Shown here: positions 45,475-55,600 of the stretch, piece after piece
How positions within the stretch are numbered: position 1 is the first letter of the stretch
Layout: each line of letters begins with the position of its first letter
NCBI RefSeq assembly: GCF_019100495.1
Contig: NZ_JAHRVA010000001.1
Span: 1,060,597 to 1,124,596, forward strand
Direction of reading: 5' to 3'
DNA length: 64,000 nt
DNA from: Falsochrobactrum tianjinense
GTDB taxonomy: Bacteria > Pseudomonadota > Alphaproteobacteria > Rhizobiales > Rhizobiaceae
Program-made: the position numbers and the translations under genes
Notes under the pieces: generated by a model
What the model saw: only the letters and a program-made list of their open reading frames with translations
Told to the model about the DNA's origin: nothing
The model's database searches: none

Positions 45475-46182
45475 TAGTGTCTTTCCTGCCGGCATGAAGA
45501 CGCAATCCGCGTACGCCGGACGAGGCCCTGAAGGCTGTCGTCCTGGCTGGGATGCATCTGCCGGGTGATTCTGGGTTCGCTGGAATGAAAGCTGCTGTCT
45601 TCGCGCGCGATGGCCTCGTGGCGATCACGGTCTTCAGGCTTGCAATGGTCAGTCTTGCTTGACCCATAGCTATTCCAAACGAAACGACCTCATATATGAC
45701 CCGAAAAAGCCGGGCCGACCTGTTTGCTCTTTCCGAGCACTGGCGACAGCGCGTATCCATGCGCAGTCGGCCGATTGAGAACGAAAGCGGCAGAGAGCCG
45801 TATTTCCGTCGAATTCTGTGCGGTTATCGGGATGACGAAATTACATACGCCACTGTTTTTGCAGCTTTCCTCGCGGTTCTTTTAAAAAAAACCAGCAAAC
45901 GATTCTTGCAGCTACTCCATAACCTACCTTAGCTTTTATGGCGTCGCTTGAGCTATGACAAGGGAGAATATCAATTGATGCCTGTCATCGCATTTTTGCC
46001 GAAAGCCACTTATAAACTCTGACAGGCCATTATAATCGGTGGAAAGCAGGCTCGAAAGCTTTCATTAACTAGAGTTTTATACGGATGATTTTATGATATC
46101 CCTACAGGTTGGGACGAAGCGAAATTCCGGGTCCGGAGTTATTGCTGTCAGACATTCCATAACGTTTCGATTGTGACGGTGA
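45475..46182. promoter_or_regulatory. Long intergenic region upstream of rne and the amidase gene
   Basis: A 708-base gap between divergent genes. The rne-proximal part, about 230 bases, is GC-rich and likely the rne 5' leader, including a two-tier stem at 45489-45519 just upstream of the Shine-Dalgarno. The amidase-proximal part is AT-rich. A small open frame at 45696-45932 (plus) has no ribosome binding site or family resemblance. I see no tRNA or terminator. Confidence 0.5.
45489..45519 (-). promoter_or_regulatory. Stem-loop adjacent to the rne ribosome binding site
   Basis: CCGGC/GCCGG (45489-45493 with 45515-45519) encloses a CGC/GCG inner pair, ending two bases from the AGGAAAG Shine-Dalgarno on the minus strand (45481-45487). 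The 5' leader of rne is the site of autoregulation in other bacteria; here this is a guess. Confidence 0.4.
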
Positions 46183-47451
46183 ATGCATTATCTCGGTCAT
46201 GGACATGGAAAAAGGGCGCAGCCTGCCGTGCAGATGCTGCTCGTACTTGCGTCGTTGCTGTGTGCGGCTTTGACAAGTATCGGTTTTGCGACGGCGGCGG
46301 AACCTCCGCAGGTACCTCTGTCTGCACTGACATTTCGTATGGCTGGAGACGATTTACGGATGCGTGTCGTCGTCATGTTCAACCGCAAGCCGTCCTTTTC
46401 AACACTCCTTTTGGATAATCCGCACCGTCTGGTGCTGGATCTTCCCGAAACACGATTTGGCTTCGACAAGAAAAGCCTTGAGGCGAGGGGGATTGTGTCC
46501 CGCGTGCGTTATGGTCTTGTCGGCAAGGGCCGCTCGCGCCTCATTTTGACATTACGCGGACCATTCAATGTCGAAAACATACGCGTGCTTCAAAACACGA
46601 ATGCGCCGGGCTATCGCCTTGTTGCCGATATCGTGGCCGCATCGGATCGGGAATTCATCGAAAAACTGAATGCGCAACGCGATGTAACGGGTTCGACAGA
46701 GCGCAGCGAAGCGCCCGTTGCGGCGGCATTGCCAAGCCAAGTCGGTGAAACGCGGCCTTTTACCGTCATGATTGATCCCGGCCATGGTGGAATTGACAGT
46801 GGCGCCGAGAGCCTGAGCGGCATCAAGGAAAAAAACCTTACGCTGGCTGTGGGGCGTGAGTTACGGGATCGGCTAGCACAGGAAGATAATATCCGGGTCC
46901 TTATGACGCGCGATGACGACACGTTTCTGCGTCTTTCGGAGCGTGTGCGGCTGGCGCGCCAGCATGAAGCCGATCTCTTCGTTTCCATCCATGCCGATAC
47001 GATAACGCAACATGATATTCGCGGCGCGACTGTTTATACGATTTCCGATAAGGCTTCGGACTCTGTCGCGCGTGCTATGGCCGAACGCGAAAACAAATCC
47101 GATAACGTCGCTGGTGTCGTTCCCGAAGAAGAGCCGGAAGTGACCGATATCCTGCTCGACCTTACGCGCCGGGAAACGCACACCTTTTCCCTAAGCTTCG
47201 CCGAAAAGGTAATCGAGCAGCTTCGGGGGCAGATCAATCTCATCAATAACCCGCATCGCTATGCCGGTTTTCAGGTGTTGCGCGCGCCAGATGTGCCGTC
47301 TGTACTGATCGAAATCGGCTACCTCTCCAATCCGGAGGACGAAAAGCTCATCAGAAATCCCCAATGGCGGAGCAAGCTGGTGGATCGGATTGCTCTGGCT
47401 ATCAAATCTTTTGAGGTATTAAAACGCCCTGCGGCTTTCACAAAAGGGTAG
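46183..47451 (+). CDS. amiC: N-acetylmuramoyl-L-alanine amidase, AmiC-like
   Basis: A 422-residue exported amidase that cuts the stem peptide from muramic acid during division. A hydrophobic signal lies at about residues 17-40 (VQMLLVLASLLCAALTSIGFATAAE). An AMIN domain (about 45-145; PHRLVLDLPETRFGFD) targets septal peptidoglycan, and the Amidase_3 domain has IDPGHGGIDSGAES, HADTI and EIGYLSN, which carry the zinc ligands and catalytic glutamate. The ATG at 46183 has no strong ribosome binding site, so a nearby start is possible. It precedes the PBP1A gene. Its activator could be the NlpD-like protein at 20396-21625. Confidence 0.9.
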   Translation: MHYLGHGHGKRAQPAVQMLLVLASLLCAALTSIGFATAAEPPQVPLSALTFRMAGDDLRMRVVVMFNRKPSFSTLLLDNPHRLVLDLPETRFGFDKKSLEARGIVSRVRYGLVGKGRSRLILTLRGPFNVENIRVLQNTNAPGYRLVADIVAASDREFIEKLNAQRDVTGSTERSEAPVAAALPSQVGETRPFTVMIDPGHGGIDSGAESLSGIKEKNLTLAVGRELRDRLAQEDNIRVLMTRDDDTFLRLSERVRLARQHEADLFVSIHADTITQHDIRGATVYTISDKASDSVARAMAERENKSDNVAGVVPEEEPEVTDILLDLTRRETHTFSLSFAEKVIEQLRGQINLINNPHRYAGFQVLRAPDVPSVLIEIGYLSNPEDEKLIRNPQWRSKLVDRIALAIKSFEVLKRPAAFTKG

Positions 47452-47720
47452 GTGCATAAACTTTAGCAGGGGTTGATATTCGCCTCCTCTTATAAGATGC
47501 ATGCTTGCAACAGTTTCCTCTATTTTTATCCCCACACTCCCCTTGTATGCGTTAAATTGGTAAAAACAGGGAAACGAACTTGCCTTTGACGCATTTGGTG
47601 GTCACTAACCAGCTATTGCCTCTATGGTAAAATGGATCGTAACGGCATAATGCATCGAATGGGAGGCTGTGATGCCGTTCCCTTTATATGCGAATAATCT
47701 GACGGCAGGATTCCGGATTT
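47452..47720 (+). promoter_or_regulatory. Gap between the amidase and PBP1A genes
   Basis: A 269-base AT-rich stretch with no gene. It contains a short ACGGAT-like tract and no strong terminator hairpin. It presumably carries the PBP1A promoter. Confidence 0.35.
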
Positions 47721-50183
47721 ATGGTAAGGTTAATCGGATATTTCTTCGGGATTGGGACGGTTCTGATGCTGCTGGTGGCAGGCGGGGCGGCCCTTTACGT
47801 GGGAAGTCTCACAAACGACCTTCCGGATTATGAAGTGCTCGCAAAATACGAGCCGCCGGTTCTGACGCGCGTCCATGCATCCGATGGCAGCCTCATGGCC
47901 GAATTTGCGCGCGAGCGCCGTCTCTACCTGCCCATTCAGGCAATGCCGAATCGTGTGAAGGCTGCTTTTATCTCTGCCGAAGACAAGACCTTTTATGAGC
48001 ATCACGGCCTCGATTTTGGTGGCCTTGCCCGCGCGGTCGTCACTAACCTCAAGAATATGGGTTCCGGTCGCCGCCCGGTCGGTGCATCCACGATTACGCA
48101 GCAGGTCGCAAAGAACTTCCTTCTGACCTCCAATCAGACCTACGATCGCAAGATCAAGGAAGCGATTCTTGCAATGCGCATCGAGCAGGCCTATTCCAAG
48201 GATCGTATTCTTGAACTTTATCTCAACGAGATTTTCTTTGGCCTCGGATCCTATGGTATTGCTAGCGCGGCTCTGTCCTATTTTGACAAATCGGTTGGCG
48301 AATTGACCATTGCGGAAACGGCTTATCTGGCAGCCTTGCCGAAAGGTCCAAACAATTATCATCCCTTCCGTCACCCTGATCGCGCGATTGAACGCCGCAA
48401 TTGGGTTATCGATCGTATGACCGAGAATGGCTACATTACCACGGAAGAGGCGGATGAAGCGAAGAAAGAGCCGCTCGGCGTGAAGCCGCGCACTGCCACG
48501 CGCTATCTTTTCGCTTCCGAATATTTCACCGAGGAAGTGCGCCGCCAGATCATCCAGAAATACGGCGTCGACGCTCTTTATGAAGGCGGGTTGTCGGTTC
48601 GTACGACGCTCAATCCGGCCATGCAGGTTAATGCGCGCAAGTCTCTGCAAGCCGCATTGCTACGCTATGATGAGGCACGTGGCTGGCGCGGCCCCCTCAA
48701 GAATGCTGATCTCGGCAGCGACTGGGGTGCGGCATTCGGCGATATGCAGGCGTTTTCGGATGTGCCGGAATGGCAATTGGCCATTGTCCTCAATGTTTCT
48801 GCCGCAGGTGCAGATATCGGGCTGCAACCGCCGCTTGAGGGATCAGGCTCGCGAAGCAATGAGCGCAAGCGTGCCTTTATCGCTGCCGACGACATGAAAT
48901 GGGCGATGCGCATTATCAATATAGGCGGCAAGCGCAGCAGCGCCAAATCGCCCGAAGGCGTCTTGCAACGTGGAGATATCATCTATGTCTCCAAAACCGA
49001 TGGCGATTCCCGCTACCGTTTGCAACAGCCGCCGAAACTCGAAGGCGCGCTGGTCGCGATGGACCCGCATACCGGACGTGTTCTGGCTTTGGTTGGCGGG
49101 TTCTCCTACGCCGAGTCCGAGTTCAACCGCGCGACGCAGGCTTATCGTCAGCCAGGATCGTCATTCAAGCCTTTCGTTTATGCGGCCGCGCTCGATAATG
49201 GCTACACGCCCGCATCCGTGGTTCTGGATGGGCCGCTGGAGGTCGACCAGGGCGGCTCGCTCGGTATCTGGGCACCCAAAAATTATTCGGGAAAATTCTC
49301 CGGCCCATCGACCCTGCGCTATGGCATCGAACAGTCGCGTAACGTTATGACCGTGCGCCTTGCGCAGGATCTGGGCATGAAAACGGTTGCGGAATACGCG
49401 GAACGTTTCGGCCTCTATGACAAGATGCTTCCAGTTCTGTCCATGTCGCTGGGGGCGGGGGAAACCACTGTCCTGCGCATGGTGACGGCCTATTCCGTTA
49501 TCGCCAATGGCGGGCAGAGCATCACGCCATCGATGATCGATCGTATTCAGGATCGTTATGGCAAGACCGTGTTCAAACACGATGCGCGCCAGTGTGAAGG
49601 CTGCAATGCTTCCCAATGGGCCAATCAGGAAGAGCCGACGCTGATCGATGATCGTGATCAGGTGCTCGATCCGATGACCGCCTATCAGATAACTTCGATG
49701 ATGGAAGGTGTGGTGCAGCGCGGCACGGCACGACTTTTGAAGAGCCTCGACCGCCCAATCGCTGGCAAGACCGGCACCACCAACGACGAGAAGGACGCTT
49801 GGTTCGTAGGCTTCACGCCTGATCTGGTCGTCGGAGTTTTCATGGGCTACGACACGCCGACCCCGTTAGGACGCGGCAATACCGGCGGTGCGCTTGCTGC
49901 GCCTGTGTTCAAGGCATTTATGACGGATGCACTCGCAGGAACGCCGAAGACCGATTTCCGCGTACCCGAAGGAATGACCTTGATCGCTATCAACCGTAAG
50001 ACCGGTATGCGTGCTAATCAGGGCGATCCGAATCTTTTTATGGAAGCCTTCAAGCCGGGTACTGGCCCTTCGGACACCTATTCAGTCATTGGCATGGATC
50101 AGTTTCGTGAAGGTGCACCGGTCAATCCGCAATCTCCGCAGGCTACGCGGGCAATTAATTCGGGTTCCGGCGGGCTTTACTGA
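47721..50183 (+). CDS. mrcA: Penicillin-binding protein 1A
   Basis: An 820-residue bifunctional class A PBP that polymerises and crosslinks peptidoglycan. It has one N-terminal membrane helix (about 5-28), a family 51 glycosyltransferase (EDKTFYEHHGLDFGGLARA around residue 90, and ASTITQQVAKNFLL), and a transpeptidase with the SxxK motif in PGSSFKPFVYAAAL, SRNVM and KTGTT. The insertion between them (about 330-420) is the PBP1A OB-fold region. The start is the ATG at 47721, with AGGA ten bases upstream. It sits upstream of prfB, a typical alphaproteobacterial arrangement. Confidence 0.95.
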   Translation: MVRLIGYFFGIGTVLMLLVAGGAALYVGSLTNDLPDYEVLAKYEPPVLTRVHASDGSLMAEFARERRLYLPIQAMPNRVKAAFISAEDKTFYEHHGLDFGGLARAVVTNLKNMGSGRRPVGASTITQQVAKNFLLTSNQTYDRKIKEAILAMRIEQAYSKDRILELYLNEIFFGLGSYGIASAALSYFDKSVGELTIAETAYLAALPKGPNNYHPFRHPDRAIERRNWVIDRMTENGYITTEEADEAKKEPLGVKPRTATRYLFASEYFTEEVRRQIIQKYGVDALYEGGLSVRTTLNPAMQVNARKSLQAALLRYDEARGWRGPLKNADLGSDWGAAFGDMQAFSDVPEWQLAIVLNVSAAGADIGLQPPLEGSGSRSNERKRAFIAADDMKWAMRIINIGGKRSSAKSPEGVLQRGDIIYVSKTDGDSRYRLQQPPKLEGALVAMDPHTGRVLALVGGFSYAESEFNRATQAYRQPGSSFKPFVYAAALDNGYTPASVVLDGPLEVDQGGSLGIWAPKNYSGKFSGPSTLRYGIEQSRNVMTVRLAQDLGMKTVAEYAERFGLYDKMLPVLSMSLGAGETTVLRMVTAYSVIANGGQSITPSMIDRIQDRYGKTVFKHDARQCEGCNASQWANQEEPTLIDDRDQVLDPMTAYQITSMMEGVVQRGTARLLKSLDRPIAGKTGTTNDEKDAWFVGFTPDLVVGVFMGYDTPTPLGRGNTGGALAAPVFKAFMTDALAGTPKTDFRVPEGMTLIAINRKTGMRANQGDPNLFMEAFKPGTGPSDTYSVIGMDQFREGAPVNPQSPQATRAINSGSGGLY

Positions 50184-50339
50184 ACTGCCTCTTTACACCG
50201 CGCGGCGCGCTAATTATGGTCCGCCGCGCTTGAGGGCTTCTGATAATGGCCTCCCGAGCCTGGATGAAACGGAGCCTGCATTGTGTCGGGCTGGTGTTTT
50301 TCCATATATGTACCGCTTTAGTGAAGGAACGATTTGCCC

Positions 50340-51468
50340 ATGCGCGCGGAAATCGAGACGCTGGTTGACGAAATCCAGCAGGCCATAAGCCTGCTGAGGA
50401 GGCATCTTTGACTGGGATCAGGCAATCAAACGTCTGGGCTATCTGAATCAGAGAGCTGAAGACCCATCCTTGTGGAACGATGCCCAGGAAGCCCAGAAGC
50501 TGATGCGTGAACGCCAGCAACTGGACGACAGTATCAATGGCATTAACAATCTGACTCAAATGCTCAATGACAGCGTCGAACTCATCGCCATGGGCGAGGA
50601 GGAAGGCGACAAGTCGGTCATCGAGGATGCGGAAAACACCATCCGCGAACTCAAGAACGAAACCGATCGCCGCCAGATCGATATGCTGCTTTCAGGAGAG
50701 GCGGACGCCAACGACACCTATGTCGAAGTGCATGCTGGTGCGGGTGGAACCGAAAGCCAGGACTGGGCTTCGATGTTGCTACGCATGTATACACGCTGGG
50801 CTGAGCGCAGCGGGCGCAAGGTCGAGGTCATGGAAGTGCACGACGGTGAAGAAGCGGGCATCAAGTCTGCCACCATTCTCGTCAAGGGACATAATTCCTA
50901 CGGTATGCTCAAGACTGAATCGGGCGTGCATCGTCTGGTTCGTATTTCGCCCTATGATTCGAATGCACGCCGCCATACGTCGTTCGCCAGTATCTGGGTC
51001 TATCCTGTCATCGATGACAATATCGAGGTACAGGTGACGGAAGCGGATGTGCGTATCGATACCTATCGCGCTTCGGGCGCGGGCGGACAGCACGTCAACA
51101 CGACCGATTCCGCCGTTCGTATCACGCATATCGCAACAGGTATCGTCGTGCAGTGTCAGGCCGAGCGCTCGCAGCACAAGAATCGCGAAAAAGCGTGGTC
51201 GATGTTGCGCGCCCGCCTTTACGAGGAAGAGCTGAAAAAGCGCGAGGATGCGACGGACGCTGCCAATGCCGGTAAGACCGATATTGGTTGGGGACATCAG
51301 ATTCGCTCTTATGTGCTTCAGCCCTATCAGCTTGTGAAGGATCTGCGCACCGGTGTTGAAAGCACCAATCCGCAAGAGGTGCTGGACGGCACGGTGACGC
51401 CTTTCATGGAGGCGGCACTCGCGCACCGCATCCACGGTGGTGCCGAGTTTGTCGAAGACATCGAATGA
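50340..51468 (+). CDS. prfB: Peptide chain release factor 2, with programmed +1 frameshift
   Basis: RF2 terminates translation at UGA and UAA. The first frame runs from ATG 50340 for 23 codons to CTT TGA (stop at 50409-50411). A +1 shift at the CTT joins GAC (50410) to the long frame ending at 51468, giving a 375-residue protein. An AGGAGG (50397-50402) lies three bases before the CTT, the internal Shine-Dalgarno that drives the shift, as in the known prfB autoregulation. The GGQ motif is at about residues 248-250. The stop-codon tripeptide reads SPY at 203-205 instead of SPF. Not a pseudogene. Confidence 0.95.
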
Positions 51469-51472
51469 TATG

Positions 51473-51501
51473 ATAAACCCGGCCAGATGCCGGGTTTATT
51501 C
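51473..51501 (+). terminator. Terminator after prfB
   Basis: Perfect 11-bp stem ATAAACCCGGC/GCCGGGTTTAT (51473-51483 with 51489-51499), five-base loop, followed by T-rich sequence. It overlaps the convergent small gene's 3' side and could serve both. Confidence 0.85.
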
Positions 51502-51534
51502 TTTGAATAGTTTACAATCGGAACATCAACTACG

Positions 51535-51777
51535 CTACGCTTTGGGCGCAGGCCCGGTTATAATTGGATCGATGCCAAAAGCCTCAAGGGCTTCCGTGGG
51601 GACAAGTGAATCTGGCTGATCAATCTCCTGCGGTGCGGTTTCCGAAGGCTTTTCCGGCAAGGGCTGCATGCGGGCTATCTGCTGCTCATCGGCATTTGCG
51701 CCAGCATAGCTAAGTAACACCACGACAAGCGCGGCGCAGAACCCGGGCAGAAAATGGCGGCGATGTTTATCGCTCAT
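51535..51777 (-). CDS. Small secreted hypothetical protein
   Basis: An 80-residue protein with a clear signal peptide (HRRHFLPGFCAALVVVLLSYAGANA-DE) followed by an acidic, proline-rich mature part of about 55 residues (PLPEKPSETAPQEIDQPDSLVPTEALEAFGIDP). I do not recognise a family. The ATG at 51777 puts the signal peptide at the N-terminus; the open frame extends 24 codons further without support. It is convergent with prfB, with no strong ribosome binding site. Confidence 0.6.
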   Translation of the reverse strand: MSDKHRRHFLPGFCAALVVVLLSYAGANADEQQIARMQPLPEKPSETAPQEIDQPDSLVPTEALEAFGIDPIITGPAPKA

Positions 51778-51941
51778 AGAGCCGTAATATCCACATATTG
51801 AATTGGCCTGATTCCATACCACGCCCAATTTAGGTAGCCTGAATATCATAATACCGATTACAGCGCATCAAGGTTAACAAAAACTTGGTGGGATAGGTAT
51901 GCTTTCCGATCATCACGACTGGGGTCGCGGATGGCAGCCAT

Positions 51942-52415
51942 TCATGGTCGAAGCATCCGAGCGGATTCGAGTACGGCTGACGCATGGTCGGCCACTTTCA
52001 CCTTGTTCCAGACTTGCGCAATGCGCCCATCGGCATCAATCAGAAAAGTCGTACGCTCTACGCCCATATATTTGCGGCCATACATACTCTTTTCGACCCA
52101 GACGCCATAGGCTTCCAGAGCCGTTTTATCCTCATCGGCAACAAGATCGACGCTCAATCCGTGCTTTTTGCGAAATTTTGCGTGTTTTTCGATGCTATCA
52201 GGTGAGATTCCGATGATCTGCGTATCTATCTCGTCAAATTCTGGCTTCAATTGTGAGAAATCTAGCGCTTCTCTGGTGCAGCCTGAAGTGTCGTCTTTCG
52301 GATAGAAATAGAGAACTACAGCTTTGCCTTTCAGCGACGAAAGGGAGATCGTCTCATTATTATCGGAAGGCAATGTGAAGTCGGGTGCTGTGTCTCCAGG
52401 CTGGGGATGAGCCAT
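51942..52415 (-). CDS. bcp: Thioredoxin-dependent peroxiredoxin, Bcp/PrxQ family
   Basis: A 157-residue peroxiredoxin that reduces peroxides. The peroxidatic cysteine is in the segment YFYPKDDTSGCTREAL at about residue 47. The position five residues later, which holds the resolving cysteine in Escherichia coli BCP, is not a cysteine here, and I see no other cysteine in the protein, so it would act as a 1-Cys enzyme. The start is the ATG at 52415. It stands alone, between the small secreted gene and the AsmA-like gene. Confidence 0.93.
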   Translation of the reverse strand: MAHPQPGDTAPDFTLPSDNNETISLSSLKGKAVVLYFYPKDDTSGCTREALDFSQLKPEFDEIDTQIIGISPDSIEKHAKFRKKHGLSVDLVADEDKTALEAYGVWVEKSMYGRKYMGVERTTFLIDADGRIAQVWNKVKVADHASAVLESARMLRP

Positions 52416-52615
52416 ATCAAAGCCTTTCTTTTATGGATATGCATGAAAACTGCCTGTTATATTTCGAGCTATCGCATTCGGGCCCCGCTTGTGCAACTAT
52501 TCCTGCGCACCGGCTGCTGCTCGGGCAGAAGTAAAATGAAAAATAGGACATTATCGGGTTCTCACGGTCATTTCGTGAGGCCGTTATTTACGGAACGAGC
52601 TATTCGGCTGGAATA

Positions 52616-55600
52616 TTGACAGGTAGACCGAGCAAAATCCGCTTCAGCAAGCGGGAGTTGAAGAGAATCGAACGCCTTGCCGAGGAAGGCGCGGCGGGTG
52701 TCGTGCAGACTCCGTTTCGCTCGCGTCGCTCCTTTCTTTCGTTGTGCTCCCACGCTTTTCTTTCTCTTTGCATTATTCTCATTCTGCTTGGCGGCGCAGG
52801 GTTTGTGGTCTTGCGTGAAGGCGTGAATAGTAATCTTCTGCGCGATGAGGCGCAAAAGGGCCTCATCGATATTCTTGGCCCCAAGGCTTCCGCTTCAATT
52901 GGCAGTGCCGCCCTTTCGCTCGACGGCAACAGTCTTGTGGCCATGGAAGCGCAGGATGTTTCGATTTTCGATCCCGAGCAGGGCATTGAAATTCGAAATA
53001 TAGAATCCGTGCGGCTGGGCCTTGCGCCGCTGCCGCTTCTAACCGGCACACTTCGCGTTGCCGAACTGGAAGTTGATGGCGCTACTTTCGATGTACCCGA
53101 GCAGGAAGGGGCCGGTTTTTGGAAATCGCTGCCTTATGACAAGCGCGGCTTTATCGATTTCGATGCGGTTTCAGAAGAGATTTTCGCAGCGATGCGCCGC
53201 AACCTCGAATTGCTGCGCGATCAGAATACGCAGGCGATCGGGCTGATGAACAGCACGATTCGTTTCAAGACCGGCGATACGATACAAAGCCTTCAGGTGC
53301 AGAAACTAAGACTACTCGAAAATTCGGGCAAGATAGCAATCGAGGGCGCTGTCGTATGGAATGGCAAAACGATTATCCTGTCTGGCAATATAGATCGTAA
53401 AGATCAAAAGAACGATCTTGAGGCGTTCCAACTTGATATCAGAAATATTCCGGTTGATCTGGGTTCGCCCGAAGAAGTTGCACCAATTATCGGTAATCGC
53501 GTCAATCCCGCCCATTTTGAACTGGACGGCAATGCAACCCTGCGCTTGTCGGGGCAAGCAGCGAAGGGGGATGAACCGGAGCGTCTGACGGCGGAAGTGG
53601 AAATCGGCAGTATCGACATGCAGTTAGGGAAGGTAGAGGGTGTTCGCGGTCGCTCCCTGTTACGTCTCGAACATGCCGTCGGTAGCGGAAAGATCGAAAT
53701 CCGGCCTTCCCACCTTGAGCTTGGTGGATTGCAGGTGCAATTCAACGGCGCTTTCGGACCCGAACCGGAAGCCGAAAATAATAGAGCAGGAACAGGCTAT
53801 CGCTTTGAGGTTCTGACGAGTTCCGCGACCAGTATGCCGACGGAGTCGAGCGGCCCGCAATTGTCGTTTGGCGCGCGGATTGCGGGGCGCTTTCTGGCCG
53901 ACCAGCAGCGAATTCAGTTCTCCGGCCTTGATGTTAAGACTGCCACCGGCGAGCTTTACGGGCAAGGCAGTATGGGCTTCGGGAATGGTTCACCGGAGAT
54001 GATCTTCATGCTGCGTATTCCTCATATGCCAGTCGCAGATGCCAAGCACCTCTGGCCTATCGATGTGGCGGATGGCGCTCGGGAATGGGTGCTCAAGAAC
54101 CTTTTTGGCGGAACATTGACCGACAGCCGCATCGATATTTCTCTTGCAGGCGGACGCTTCAATGGTCCGGGCCTTCCGCCGCCGCTGATGCGAGACGAGA
54201 TAAAAGCTGATTTTAACATTTCGGACACGCGTTTCGACGTCATTGGCGAACTGCCGCCTGTGCGCGATGTTGATGGGACGATTTCGGTTCGCGGCGCTCA
54301 TGCAACAATAAATCTGCAAAAAGGTGTGGCCTATACGGCTGATAACCGGCAGGCTACGGTTACGGACGGTACGCTGATTATTCCATGGGGGCCGCAGCGG
54401 CCGGTGATCGCCGACCTTGATTTGACGGTTTCCGGAGAGGCGGCGGCAATTGCTGAAATTGCCGGGAAAAAGCCCATCGACATTCTCAAGAATATTCCCT
54501 TCAAGCCCAAGGACGTGACCGGTGATGTTAGCTCGCGGGTGAAAGTCGCCTTCGCGGTGTCAAAGGGCGCACCGCCGGGAACGTTGAAATGGAATGCTGA
54601 TATCGGCTTTTCAGGCCTTGCCATTTCGCAGCGCGTGGGTGGTTCGATGGTCAGTGAGGCGACGGGGAATATTAAAATCGATCAGGCAGCGGCAATCATC
54701 ACTGCGGATGCGCGGCTTGATGGAGTTCCAGCGAAAATTTCAATGACGGAGCCAGTGGATCGTTCCGGTCCGGTGAAGCAGGATCAGAAAATCAGGCTTG
54801 AGATCGACGATAAGAGCCGCGGCAGGATTCTACCTGATTTGGACGGAGTATTATCCGGCCCCCTTATCGTTGATCTTGGTATGAAGGAAGGCGACAAGCG
54901 CCATGTTCAGGCCGATTTGAGCAAGACGCAGATTAGCCTTCCTTGGCTAGGATGGCGAAAGGGAAGCGGCGTTCCGGCAAAATTGACGTTTGACCTGATC
55001 GAGAATGGCGAGGGCAATTTCGATATTCGCAATCTTGTTCTGACCGGCGATACATTTGGCGCCAAAGGCGGACTTTCTATCGTCGACGGCAATCTGCAAT
55101 CGGCGAATTTCAGTGAAATGCGTCTCAATCGCTCTGACAGGCTCTCAGTAAAAGCGGCAAGAAACTCGGGCGGCTATCGGATTAGCGTTAAGGGAACGCA
55201 GTTCGATGCCCGTTCGCTCATCAAGCAGGTGTCCGACCTCGACAAAAAGAGTGTAGAAGCGGAACGCAGTAATGTCCGCCTTGTTGTTAGCGCGCAAATT
55301 GACGAAGTGAGCGGGTTCCATGACGAAAAGCTACGCAATGTAGCCGTGTCCTATGAAAAGGCGGGAAGCAAGGTTTCCGGAATGTCGATCAATGCATTGA
55401 CCTCTTCTGGCCAGTCTTTCGTTGCCACAAATAATGATCAGGGCGATGCGCGTTCCATTTCCTTGCAGTCCAATGATGCGGGTGCGGTACTGCGTTTCTT
55501 TGACTTTTATGACAAGATACGTGGCGGCAAGATCACGGTCGGACTGACGGGGCAGGGGAACGGCCCCTTGAGCGGTCAGATCGATGCTCGCGATTTCGCC

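Noticed and set aside
45696-45932. 78-codon open frame in the rne-amidase gap
   Set aside because: No ribosome binding site, no recognisable family and composition close to the background; more likely leader and promoter DNA.
50340-50411. Frameshifted or broken prfB
   Set aside because: The stop is the programmed frameshift site with its own Shine-Dalgarno, so the gene is intact.
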